Origin: Saccharothrix sp. NRRL B-16348
GTDB lineage: Bacteria > Actinomycetota > Actinomycetes > Mycobacteriales > Pseudonocardiaceae
Reading direction: 5' to 3'
DNA length: 64,000 nucleotides
NCBI RefSeq assembly: GCF_001280085.1
Contig: NZ_LGED01000180.1
Span: forward strand, 1-64,000
This document shows positions 37,301-46,613 of the stretch, one piece after another. A program made the position numbers and the translations under genes. Every line of letters starts with the position of its first letter. Within the stretch, counting starts at the first letter, position 1. A model generated the notes under the pieces. That model did no database searches. It was given only the letters and a program-made list of their open reading frames with translations, and was not told the DNA's origin.

Positions 37301-39888
37301 TCAGCGAGTTGCTCGGTGAGACAGCGCCAGCGGCGCCGCCGAATCCTGCTGTATCCGAACCGACGCCCGTCCCCGAGCCGGCCGGTCCGATCGTGGTCGA
37401 GCAAGGCGCGTTGTTCGGTGTCGGTGGTGAACAGCTGTCGCTCGGCGGCACCGATGACGAGCTAGTCGAGCGCAAGCTGATCACTCGGTCGGAGCCTGCC
37501 AAACCGAAGCCGAAGAAAAAGGAGTTGCGTTCGCGCATTCCGTTGGTGGACTTGGACGACTGGCTGGACTTCGTCGAGGCGATGCTCGGCAGTGAAGACG
37601 TGCCGGATGGTTCGGTTATCGACGGGTTCGACACGCTGGACAAGCTGAAGCTGTACGAAAGTTTGCTGCCCTCGTTCATGGGGATGGAACAAGGCGAGCC
37701 GGAGCAGCGCTTCCCGTGGCTGCACGAAGTGCGGAACATCGCGTCGCAGCAAAACTTCCTGCATTGGGAGCTGGAGTTCGCATTGGTCTTCGCGCAGGGC
37801 GGTGGCTTCGACCTCCAGGTGGGTAACCCGCCCTGGGTTCGCCCGGAGTGGAAAGAGGACAGTGCCCTCGCGGAGCACGAACCCTGGTTCGCGCTGACGG
37901 AAAAGCCGAAGGTGGCCGACAAGGCTCAACGTCGTAGTGCGGAACTCGCCAAACCCCGAGTTGAGAAGTACGTGCTCAGGGAGTTGACGCGGACCCTCTC
38001 GATGGCTGCTTACCTAGCCGACCCGCAGGTGTACCCGTTGATCACGGGCAGTCAGCCCGACCTCTACCGGGCCTTCATGTGCCAGACGTGGATGCACTCG
38101 ACGCAGTACGGCTGCACCGGGTTGATCCACCCCGACACCCACTTCAGCGGGGACAAGGAAGCACGGCTGCGCGAGCAGGCGTACCGACGACTACGGCTGC
38201 ATGCCGACTTCGTCAACGCAGGCAATCGGTTCTTTCCCCCGCCAGTTGGCCGATCAAGCCACTTCGGCGTGCACATCTATGGACAGGTTGGGGAGATCAA
38301 GTTTGACCACCTCTCGTGGTTGTTCTCAGTCGACTCGCTGCGCCTGTCCAGGGAACATGATGGCACGGGTGACGCGCCCGGCGTGAAGTACAAGGGCGAC
38401 TGGGATACACGGCCGCACGCCACGCGAGTTGTCGAAGTGACGGAGGAAACCCTTGCGAGATGGCGGCAACTAGCCGGTGACGAAGAGTGGGCGACCACGC
38501 ATACGCGTCTCCTCACCCCAGTGAGCACATCAGAGGATCCTGCGATCGACGCCCTTGGCGCCTACCCGCTTCGATTGAGGGCATTCCATCCGCAGATCGC
38601 CCGAGGGTTCGATGAATCCGTCGCAAAAAAGTCGAAGCACGGCCCCGATGGCCAGTCTCCCTTGATCGACTACAACAGAGGAGATAGTGATCGGCCGGAT
38701 TATCAGGTCGAATCCTGGGGTGAAGTAATTCTTCGAGGGCCTCAGCTCGGCGTCGCAAACCCGATGTTCAAACAGCCGAGTCAGGGTGGGGGTGAAGTGC
38801 TCGGCTTAAACCATCGGACTCTCGCGGTCAATGCGACGCCAGAGTCGGAGTACCGGCAGGTTGTAGACGACACGATCTATGTCGACGAGCAAGAGAAGTG
38901 GGTGGATCGAGAACTTCTTGGCAGGCTCCAAGCCTCCGACGAGGCTGTCGCTGACGCGCGGGCGGAGCTTGCCACAGCGATGGCTGTGGAGCCTAGTGAT
39001 GTGAACGACGAGGCTGTCGAACTCTACTTGATCGGTCGTGCCACCAAACCCTACACGCAATTCTACCGCGCAGCTTGGCGAGAGATGATTGCACCAGACA
39101 CGGAGCGGAGTCTTTACGTCGCTTTGCTTCCGCCTGGCCCAACTCAGGTCAATACGGTTCGAAGTTCGACGCTTGGCTCCACGGTCGACACTGCCCTGTT
39201 GGCTGGATTCTGGGCATCCATGCCGCTTGATTACCTGTTGCGGACGACCGGCGTTGGGCATTTGGACGTAGCGCGTGCCCAGCGACTGCCTGCGCCCCGC
39301 CGTGACCACCCGCTTGCCGGTGCGCTGCTGCTGCGCACGCTGCGGTTGAATTGCCTTACCTCTGCCTACGCCGACCTGTGGAACGAGCTGTACCTGGTGA
39401 TGGACCAGGAGGGATGGGCATGTGACTGGCGAGGGCTTACGCCTCTCACGCCCGTCTCTCCCACCTGGGAGTACGACACCCCGCTGCGCACAGAGCGTGC
39501 TCGGCGGTCGGCGTTGGTAGAAATCGACGCGCTCGTCGCGGTGTGGCTGGGCATCTCCGCCGACACGCTGGTCACCATGTACCGGGCCCGTTTCCCGATC
39601 ATGCAGGACTTCGATCGGGTCACCTGGTTCGACGCCGACGAGCGGAAGATCGCGGGTGACCGCTACACCTACGGCCACGGGCAGACAAAAGAGCACTGGA
39701 AGCAGTTCGAGGAATACCTGGCGAGGGGCGAGAAGCCTCCGGTTCCTGAGGGGTACACGGCTCCCTTCTACAAGGCAGACCGCGAGAAGGAGATGCGGGA
39801 CGCGCACGCCGTGTTCCAAGCTCGTCTGGACGCCGCCGTCGCTCGTGGCGAGTGGGACCCGGTGAAGCAGGAGGTGCCGCAGCCGTGA
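34382..39888 (+). CDS. Large Eco57I-like adenine methyltransferase, split by a one-base frameshift
   Basis: One gene of about 1,835 codons read in two frames. The first part runs from 34382 in one frame to about 35685; the rest continues in the next frame to 39888. At the C5 tract 35685-35689 one extra base would restore a continuous D-D-D-E-E-T linker. Downstream are Y-Y-T-P, motif I C-E-P-A-L-G-S-G-A-F near residue 660 and N-P-P-W near 1148, typical of N6-adenine methyltransferases of Eco57I/DrmMI type, with a long target-recognition part at the C-terminus. Both ends overlap neighbours by 4 bp, so the operon otherwise looks intact: sequencing error, phase-variable tract or true mutation are all possible. 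Confidence 0.75.
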
Positions 39889-42800
39889 GGCCAACGCTGG
39901 AAGCGCGCGGGCTGAAAGAGAGCCTGTTGCAGTACCTCTCGACCACCTACGCCCTCACGGACGAGGGCGCGCGTGAGTCGCTGCACCGGTTCCTCGGCGA
40001 CGAGACCGCTGGCATGTTCCGCGGCCCGTTTCTGCGCATCCGCACGCCATTCACGGCCGCCGCCCCGGGCTGGGAGCGCCTGCTCGACTGGTTCCCGGAC
40101 AACTGGACCCCGTACTCCCACCAGGCTGCCGCCTTCGCCCGTCTGACCAGCGCCAACGGTCACGACCCACAGCCGACGATCGTGACGACCGGCACGGGTT
40201 CGGGTAAGACCGAGGCATTCCTGTACCCCGTGCTCGACCACTGCGTCAGGGAACGTGCCGCTGGCAACCACGGTGTGAAAGCGGTCCTGCTGTACCCAAT
40301 GAATGCCCTTGCCACGGACCAGGCGGAGCGCATCAACACGCTGCTCGCAGACAATCCGGTGCTCAAGGACCTCCATGCTGGCCTCTATATCGGCGAGCAA
40401 GCGGCGAAGCCTCTCTCCCACGTTTACACCCGCCGTTCCGAGATGTGGCTGTCACCGCCGGACATCCTGATCACCAACTACAAGATGCTCGACCTGCTAC
40501 TGCAACGCTCCTCGGACGATGCGCTGTGGCAGGGCTCGGACATCCGCTACGTCGTGGTGGACGAGTTCCACACCTACGACGGCGCGCAGGGCACCGATGT
40601 GGCCATGCTGCTGCGCCGCCTGTCTGCTGCGGTGGGGACGCCCGAACCGGACCGCCCGCTGGGGCGCATGTGCCCGGTCGCGACGTCGGCGACCCTCGCT
40701 TCCGGCACGGGTCCGGAAGGAGAGGGCAAGCTCCTCGAGGTTGCGACGCTGGTATTCGGCACGGAGTTCACCGAGGACGCGGTGATCGGCGAGCGCCGTC
40801 AATCGGTTGACGACTTCATCCCGGTCGCGTCCTTCGACCCGGAACTGCCGTTGCCCAAGCCGGAGGAATTGGCCGTCCTGCCCGACCCGACGCGGGATGA
40901 CGGGGCGTTGGCGGACCTGCTCGAAGCCGTCACCGGCGAGCGCGACCTAGATCCGTTCCAGCTCGGCGCGATCCTCAAGCGGCACGTGCTGACCGCGGCC
41001 GTCATGAAAGCTCTTGCCGATAGCGGGGTGTACTCGAACGACGACATCCTCAACGTGATGTGGCGGCATGGCGCCCAGCCGTGGGCCCGGGACATCACAC
41101 AGCGGCCCGAGATGGCGGCGGTGGCGTTGGCCCGGTTCGTCGCGTTGCTGTCGATCGCACGAAATCCGGACTCGACACCGGCAGAACCGCGTCCCCTGGT
41201 GCACGTCGAGGTCCACCAATGGGCACGTGCGGTGTCCCGGTTGGTGCGTGGCGTGCTGCCATGGCCACAGGCAGAGTTTCGGTGGGACGCGGCGGGTGCG
41301 GTCGACGTCTATGGCGGAGGTCATGCCCGTACTGCACCAGCGACGGTGATGACGTCCGGGCAGTCGGCGAACGTGTTCCTGCCCGCGATCTACTGCCGTG
41401 ACTGCGGCCGTTCGGGTTGGGCGGTGTTCTCGCCGGAGAGCGACGACCAGGCAGTCGAGTTCGACACGTTCAAGATCCGTCGCGCGTCCACCAGCCAGGA
41501 CAAGGTGCGGGTGCGCAACCTGATCGCGGCGACGAACTTGGAGGCCAAGGAGGTCGTCGCGCCCAAGCCGATGGCGGTGTCGGCGCGCACGCGCGGGAAC
41601 CGCTCGCCGCTCGACCACGGTTCCGGTGGAACGCTGATGGTGCTCGACGGACCGGGCTCGCAACTGCGCCCGCCCAACCAAGCAACCGACTACGACGAGG
41701 ACGGCCAACCGCGCCTCAAGGCGGCAGACTCGGCGTTCGTGCTGGTCATAACCGGTCCGACGGCGAACACCGCAGCCGGGCAGGACTGGTGTCCGGCCTG
41801 CGGCGAACACAATGCGATCCGCTACCTCGGTACCGGGTCGGCGGCACTCGCGGCGGCGTCGATCACCCAGCTGTTCACCGGCGGCGAGCTGAACGAGGCG
41901 CTGAAGGAGGACAAGCTGCTGATGTTCAACGACTCGGTGCAGGACGCCGCGCACCGGGCCGGGTTCGTCGCCAGCCGCTCCTACACGTTCTCATTGCGCG
42001 CGCTGCTGAAGAAGCACCTCTCCGAGGAGCGACCAACCGCGCTCAACGACCTCATCGCCAACGTGATCGACAAGACCACGGACCCGAGGACGCTGAGAGC
42101 GGTCGTGCCGACGGACCTGCACGACATGAGAGGCGTGACTCGGCTGCTCACTGGAAAGGGACGCGGCGGTGATCTGGCAACGTGGGAGCTGATCGGCGAA
42201 CGCTTGGCCTTCGAGGCGTTGATGGAGTTCGGTTTCCGCTCCCGCAACGGCCGGACGCTGGAGCTGACGCGCACTGCAGCTGCCCAGGTGTTCATTCCGG
42301 ATCCGGCGGCCGCGGTGGCGCTGGTCAAGGAGATCCACCTCGAACTCGGGCACAGCACCGCGATCCCAGCACCGCAGAGTGACGCGCGCTATCTCGCCTT
42401 CCTCCGGATCTTCCTGGAGCGCCTGCGGTCTCGCGGCGCGGTCAAGCACACCTGGCTGAAGGGCTATCTCCGGGAGAGCGGCACCAGCCGCTACCAGGTC
42501 TGGGGCGGCCGGCCACCGGGCATGCGCGCTTTCCCGAAGGGCGTCGCGGCCCCGCGGTTCCTGCTAGCCCACCCCAAGGCGGGTAGCGAGTTCGACGTGG
42601 CGACAGGCCGACTGTCCTGGCACGAGCGTTGGGCGCAGCGCTGCCTCTTGATACCACGTGAGCAGGTGCCGGAGCTGTGGAACCGGCTGCTGCCTGCGTT
42701 GGCATCCGCGGGCATCCTGTCCGTAGGCACCCCGAATGACAGTTCGGTGCGGATCTATGGCCTGCAACCGGGCAACATCGAGATCCAGTTGCTCACCGAC

Positions 42801-45800
42801 GACGAGGTGAACCTCGCGTTCGTACGCTGCAAGGTGTGCTTCTGGGAGCAAACCGTGCACCCGTCGCTGCTCGACCAGTGGCACGCCCAGCCGTGCCCGT
42901 CCTACCGGTGCCAGACCGGCCGGCTCGTCGCCGGCGACCGGCCGGAGGAGCTGGGTATCCACCTGCGTGACCGTGACTACCGCAACGACTACTACCGCCA
43001 CCTGTATCGGCGAGCAGGCACGTACCAGGTCATCACCGCCGAACACACCGGCATGCTGAAGCGGGCCGATCGGGAGCGGGTCGAGGCCGCGTTCAAACGC
43101 GGCGACGGGTTCAAGGACCCCAACGTGCTGTCGTGTACGCCCACGTTGGAAATGGGCATCGACATCGGTGACCTGTCTGCGGTGGTGCTCGCCGCGTTGC
43201 CCCGCCGTCCCGCGAACTACGCGCAGCAGGTCGGCCGGGCCGGACGCCGCACCGGCAACGCGTTCCTGCTGACGGTGCCCGGCCGAAGCAGACGGGACCT
43301 GTACTTCCTGGACCAGCCGAAGGAGATGATCGCGGGACAGGTAGTGCCGCCCGGCTGCCATCTGTCAGCGATCGAGATTCTGCGCCGCCAGTACCTCGCA
43401 CACCTGCTGGACCTCGCCGCGCGGCAACGCCTGATGCGGACCGAGGACTCGCCGCTGCGCGCCGTGCCGGGGAAGGCTCCGGACTTGTTCGGCCCTTCGG
43501 GCTACCTGAACGACCTGGTCGAACTCGCCTTGGAGCAGGGAGAACGATTGGTCGACGGCTTCCTCAGGTTGTTCCCGACCGGAGTGACCGACGAGGTCAA
43601 AGCCGAACTCGAGCAGTACGCGACACATGATCTGCGTGGCGCCGTCGAGCACGCCGAACGTGAGTGGCACCGCCGTCTCGACGCCTTGCGGACGCGTGCG
43701 CGGCTGATCGGCGAGGCGATCGCCGAACTGCACGACACCGACCCGGAGCAGGCCGCGCGGAAGCGAGAGCTGGAGGCGGATCTTCGGAGCACCGGCAAGC
43801 AGCTCGGCGCACTCGGACAAACCACCGCCCAGAACGCCCTGTGCGACCTCGGGCTGCTGCCCAACTACGCACTCCTCGACGCGGTGACCACGCTCAACGC
43901 GACGCTGTACTGGTCGGAGGACACCGCCGACGGCGGGAAGCGGTACGGGGCCAAGATGTACCCCTACGAACGTCCCCAGCGCTACGCGTTGTCCGAGCTC
44001 GCGCCGGGCAACACCTTCTACGTCAACGGGTACCGGCACCAGATCACCGGCATGGAGATCGGGACCAGCGCGGACCGGCAGTGGAAGGAGTGGCGGTTCT
44101 GCCCGGACTGCGGCTACGTGCGCACCGAGAACGCCCGTGAGGACCGGACACCATGCTCGCGGTGCGGCAGCGTGCGGATCGCCGACGACGGCTCCTGCTT
44201 GCACAACGTGGTCAAGCCGACTGTCGTCACGTCTCGGGACAAGCGGGAGGACGCCCGCATCAGCGACGACAAGGACGACCGCGACCAGCGGTACTACACG
44301 GTCGTGGACGCGGTCGACATCGAGGTGGCGGACATCGAACCCGGCACGTCGTGGCGGCACACAGGCCAGACGTTCGGGATCGACTACTGCCGCAAGGCGA
44401 TGATCCGGCGGGTCAATGTCGGCCCGGCCCGGTTCGACAAGCACACCGAGGACCAGTTGGCGGGCAAGTCGGTCCGGCTCAGCCCGTTCCACGTGTGCAC
44501 CGGGTGCGGTGCGGCCACCGCTGACGGCAAGCCGGTGTTCGACCACGACACCGACGCGCTGGCCTCGTCGGTGGCCCGAGACCCGAAGCTCAAGCACCAC
44601 CTGCCCTGGTGCCCATTGCGGCGTGGCAAGCGGCCCGCCGACGTGCCTCAGGAACCGGTGTTGCTCGTCCACGAACTGCGCACCGAGGCGCTGCGAGTCC
44701 TGCTGCCGGCGTCCACGGTGCTCGTCGACCAAAAGGTGCACTCGTTCCGAGCGGCGCTGCGGCTCGGCGTGGACCGGCAGTTCGGCGGCGATCCGCAGCA
44801 CCTCGACACCACGGTCGCGTCGATGCCCGATCCCGGCACCGGTGAACGGCGCCACTTCCTGGTCCTGTTCGACAGGCTGCCCGGCGGCACCGGCTACCTG
44901 CACAAGCTCACCGATGAAAAGGCGTTCAAGGAGACCCTGACCCATGCGCGGCGCGCGCTGAAGAAGTGCCCATGCGCTGGTGAGGGACGTCGAGCTTGCC
45001 ACCGCTGCCTGCACCGGCACACCGAAGAGGCCTATCAGGACATCGTGTCCCGGCAGGAGGCTTTGAAGATCCTGGACGGACTGCTGGGGCCCTGTGACGA
45101 CGACGGCGAGATGGTTGTCGACGAATGGGACGTCGACCCTCTGCCGAACACCCAGGACATCGGCCTCGACCAGCAACTGGAGTCGGACCTTGAGACCAGG
45201 TTCCTCGCGGCCCTGCGGCAGTGGGTCGCCCGTGAGGACCACGTCGCGCTTGACGAAGACGGCCAGTCCAGTAATTACCTGCGGTTCGCCGATCCTCGCG
45301 GTGTGGTCAGTTGGCGACTGACCGCACAGCGGGTCATGGCGCACACCCGCACCGATTTTACGTTCGAACGGATTGACGGCCCGAGGCAGACCGTCACCGC
45401 CTACCTGGACGGCTACCGGTTCCACGCGACGAGCGAGCACAACCGCATCGCGAGCGATTGCGACAAGCGGAACGAACTCAGGGCGGACGGCCGGGTCGTC
45501 TTCCAGATCACCTGGGACGACGTCGAACTGTTCGAGCAGCGACCCACTCGCGCCGAACCGGTGTGGCCGCCCTACCAGGGGCGTGCGCAGGACAAGGCCA
45601 AGGACGTGTACGAACAGCTCGGTGGGCAGCGCGCGCACTTGGCAGACGCCGTGTTCGGTAATCCGATCGCCTCGCTACTGGCGTACCTGCGTCAACCTGA
45701 CCCGGAGAACTGGGGACGGCGAGCCAAGGCGTTGATCGCCGGTCTGACCATCGCGTCGACCCCGGTCGCGACACAGGTGGACCGTGCCAAGGTGCCAGCA

Positions 45801-46613
45801 GTACTGCGGGCTGCGCTGGGCGATAGCCGTGCTCGTGCCGTGTCCGGCGGCGGCCCGGTGAACGTGCTGCGTGGCACTGATCTACGCGGCCTGCCGATCG
45901 TCTACATACTCGACGCTGCACGGGGCACGACGCCGGGAGAACTCAGGTGGACCGCACTCACCGTGCTCGACGATGACGGTGACGCCCTCGACACACCAGC
46001 GCACAAGCTGCGCTGGCGGGCGTGGCTGTACTGGTCGAACTTGGTGCAGTTTCTCGCCTACGTCGGTGGTGACGGTGTACAGCTGGCAGAGAGTAGGGCA
46101 CGGTCCTATCCCGTGGAGACGCTCGCGGTGTGCGGCGGCGTGGGCGAACTGGAATCAGTGGCCGCAGCACGTCCTGATGCGGAACCGACAGTGCTCCAGC
46201 GTAAGTCGTCCACCGTCGGTGAGTCGTCGCCTGCGGAACAGGGCGTGGCGGAGCTGCTAAGGGACGCCGTCTGGTACGACGACATCCTGGACCTGCTGGA
46301 AGAGGACGAGCCGGAGTCGGACCTCACCACGCTCGCCCGCGTGCTCGCCGCCCAGGGCAAACGCGCACCGGTATTCGGACACGAGCTGGGCGAGCGACGG
46401 TGGCAGATCGATTTCGGCTGGCCGAGCCTCGGGCCAAAGATCGGTGTGCTGGGCAAGCGGGGGGAAGACGAGGAAGCGCGGAAGCGCGACGAGGCCTACG
46501 CCTCGGCAGGATGGACCGTTCGCACGGCGGCGGAATGGCTCGACCACCTCGAATCGCTGCTCGACCTGCTGCCCGATGCGACCCCCGACCTGGAAGGCTC
46601 CGCACACCGATGA
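39885..46613 (+). CDS. Giant SF2 helicase-DUF1998 protein with a C-terminal extension
   Basis: 2,242 residues from a GTG overlapping the methyltransferase stop (GTGA). Walker A G-T-G-S-G-K-T lies near 102-109, D-E-F-H-T-Y-D-G near 224, helicase C with Q-V-G-R-A-G-R-R near 1115. Zinc-binding Cys pairs occur near 503, 635, 983, 1405 and 1540. DUF1998 ends at the C-P-C...C-H-R-C cluster near 1705. A further about 500 residues follow, finishing with W-Q-I-D-F-G-W-P and G-W-T-V-R, like a DUF559/Vsr-type nuclease but lacking the usual acidic residue in the next strand. In DISARM, helicase (DrmA) and DUF1998 (DrmB) are separate proteins; the single-chain size here is more like Druantia DruE. Confidence 0.8.
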   Translation: MRPTLEARGLKESLLQYLSTTYALTDEGARESLHRFLGDETAGMFRGPFLRIRTPFTAAAPGWERLLDWFPDNWTPYSHQAAAFARLTSANGHDPQPTIVTTGTGSGKTEAFLYPVLDHCVRERAAGNHGVKAVLLYPMNALATDQAERINTLLADNPVLKDLHAGLYIGEQAAKPLSHVYTRRSEMWLSPPDILITNYKMLDLLLQRSSDDALWQGSDIRYVVVDEFHTYDGAQGTDVAMLLRRLSAAVGTPEPDRPLGRMCPVATSATLASGTGPEGEGKLLEVATLVFGTEFTEDAVIGERRQSVDDFIPVASFDPELPLPKPEELAVLPDPTRDDGALADLLEAVTGERDLDPFQLGAILKRHVLTAAVMKALADSGVYSNDDILNVMWRHGAQPWARDITQRPEMAAVALARFVALLSIARNPDSTPAEPRPLVHVEVHQWARAVSRLVRGVLPWPQAEFRWDAAGAVDVYGGGHARTAPATVMTSGQSANVFLPAIYCRDCGRSGWAVFSPESDDQAVEFDTFKIRRASTSQDKVRVRNLIAATNLEAKEVVAPKPMAVSARTRGNRSPLDHGSGGTLMVLDGPGSQLRPPNQATDYDEDGQPRLKAADSAFVLVITGPTANTAAGQDWCPACGEHNAIRYLGTGSAALAAASITQLFTGGELNEALKEDKLLMFNDSVQDAAHRAGFVASRSYTFSLRALLKKHLSEERPTALNDLIANVIDKTTDPRTLRAVVPTDLHDMRGVTRLLTGKGRGGDLATWELIGERLAFEALMEFGFRSRNGRTLELTRTAAAQVFIPDPAAAVALVKEIHLELGHSTAIPAPQSDARYLAFLRIFLERLRSRGAVKHTWLKGYLRESGTSRYQVWGGRPPGMRAFPKGVAAPRFLLAHPKAGSEFDVATGRLSWHERWAQRCLLIPREQVPELWNRLLPALASAGILSVGTPNDSSVRIYGLQPGNIEIQLLTDDEVNLAFVRCKVCFWEQTVHPSLLDQWHAQPCPSYRCQTGRLVAGDRPEELGIHLRDRDYRNDYYRHLYRRAGTYQVITAEHTGMLKRADRERVEAAFKRGDGFKDPNVLSCTPTLEMGIDIGDLSAVVLAALPRRPANYAQQVGRAGRRTGNAFLLTVPGRSRRDLYFLDQPKEMIAGQVVPPGCHLSAIEILRRQYLAHLLDLAARQRLMRTEDSPLRAVPGKAPDLFGPSGYLNDLVELALEQGERLVDGFLRLFPTGVTDEVKAELEQYATHDLRGAVEHAEREWHRRLDALRTRARLIGEAIAELHDTDPEQAARKRELEADLRSTGKQLGALGQTTAQNALCDLGLLPNYALLDAVTTLNATLYWSEDTADGGKRYGAKMYPYERPQRYALSELAPGNTFYVNGYRHQITGMEIGTSADRQWKEWRFCPDCGYVRTENAREDRTPCSRCGSVRIADDGSCLHNVVKPTVVTSRDKREDARISDDKDDRDQRYYTVVDAVDIEVADIEPGTSWRHTGQTFGIDYCRKAMIRRVNVGPARFDKHTEDQLAGKSVRLSPFHVCTGCGAATADGKPVFDHDTDALASSVARDPKLKHHLPWCPLRRGKRPADVPQEPVLLVHELRTEALRVLLPASTVLVDQKVHSFRAALRLGVDRQFGGDPQHLDTTVASMPDPGTGERRHFLVLFDRLPGGTGYLHKLTDEKAFKETLTHARRALKKCPCAGEGRRACHRCLHRHTEEAYQDIVSRQEALKILDGLLGPCDDDGEMVVDEWDVDPLPNTQDIGLDQQLESDLETRFLAALRQWVAREDHVALDEDGQSSNYLRFADPRGVVSWRLTAQRVMAHTRTDFTFERIDGPRQTVTAYLDGYRFHATSEHNRIASDCDKRNELRADGRVVFQITWDDVELFEQRPTRAEPVWPPYQGRAQDKAKDVYEQLGGQRAHLADAVFGNPIASLLAYLRQPDPENWGRRAKALIAGLTIASTPVATQVDRAKVPAVLRAALGDSRARAVSGGGPVNVLRGTDLRGLPIVYILDAARGTTPGELRWTALTVLDDDGDALDTPAHKLRWRAWLYWSNLVQFLAYVGGDGVQLAESRARSYPVETLAVCGGVGELESVAAARPDAEPTVLQRKSSTVGESSPAEQGVAELLRDAVWYDDILDLLEEDEPESDLTTLARVLAAQGKRAPVFGHELGERRWQIDFGWPSLGPKIGVLGKRGEDEEARKRDEAYASAGWTVRTAAEWLDHLESLLDLLPDATPDLEGSAHR

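Noticed and set aside
43365..45638. 757-codon minus-strand frame opposite the giant helicase
   Set aside because: Mirror of high-GC codons of the sense gene; no domain motif, while the sense strand has Walker, zinc and DUF1998 motifs.
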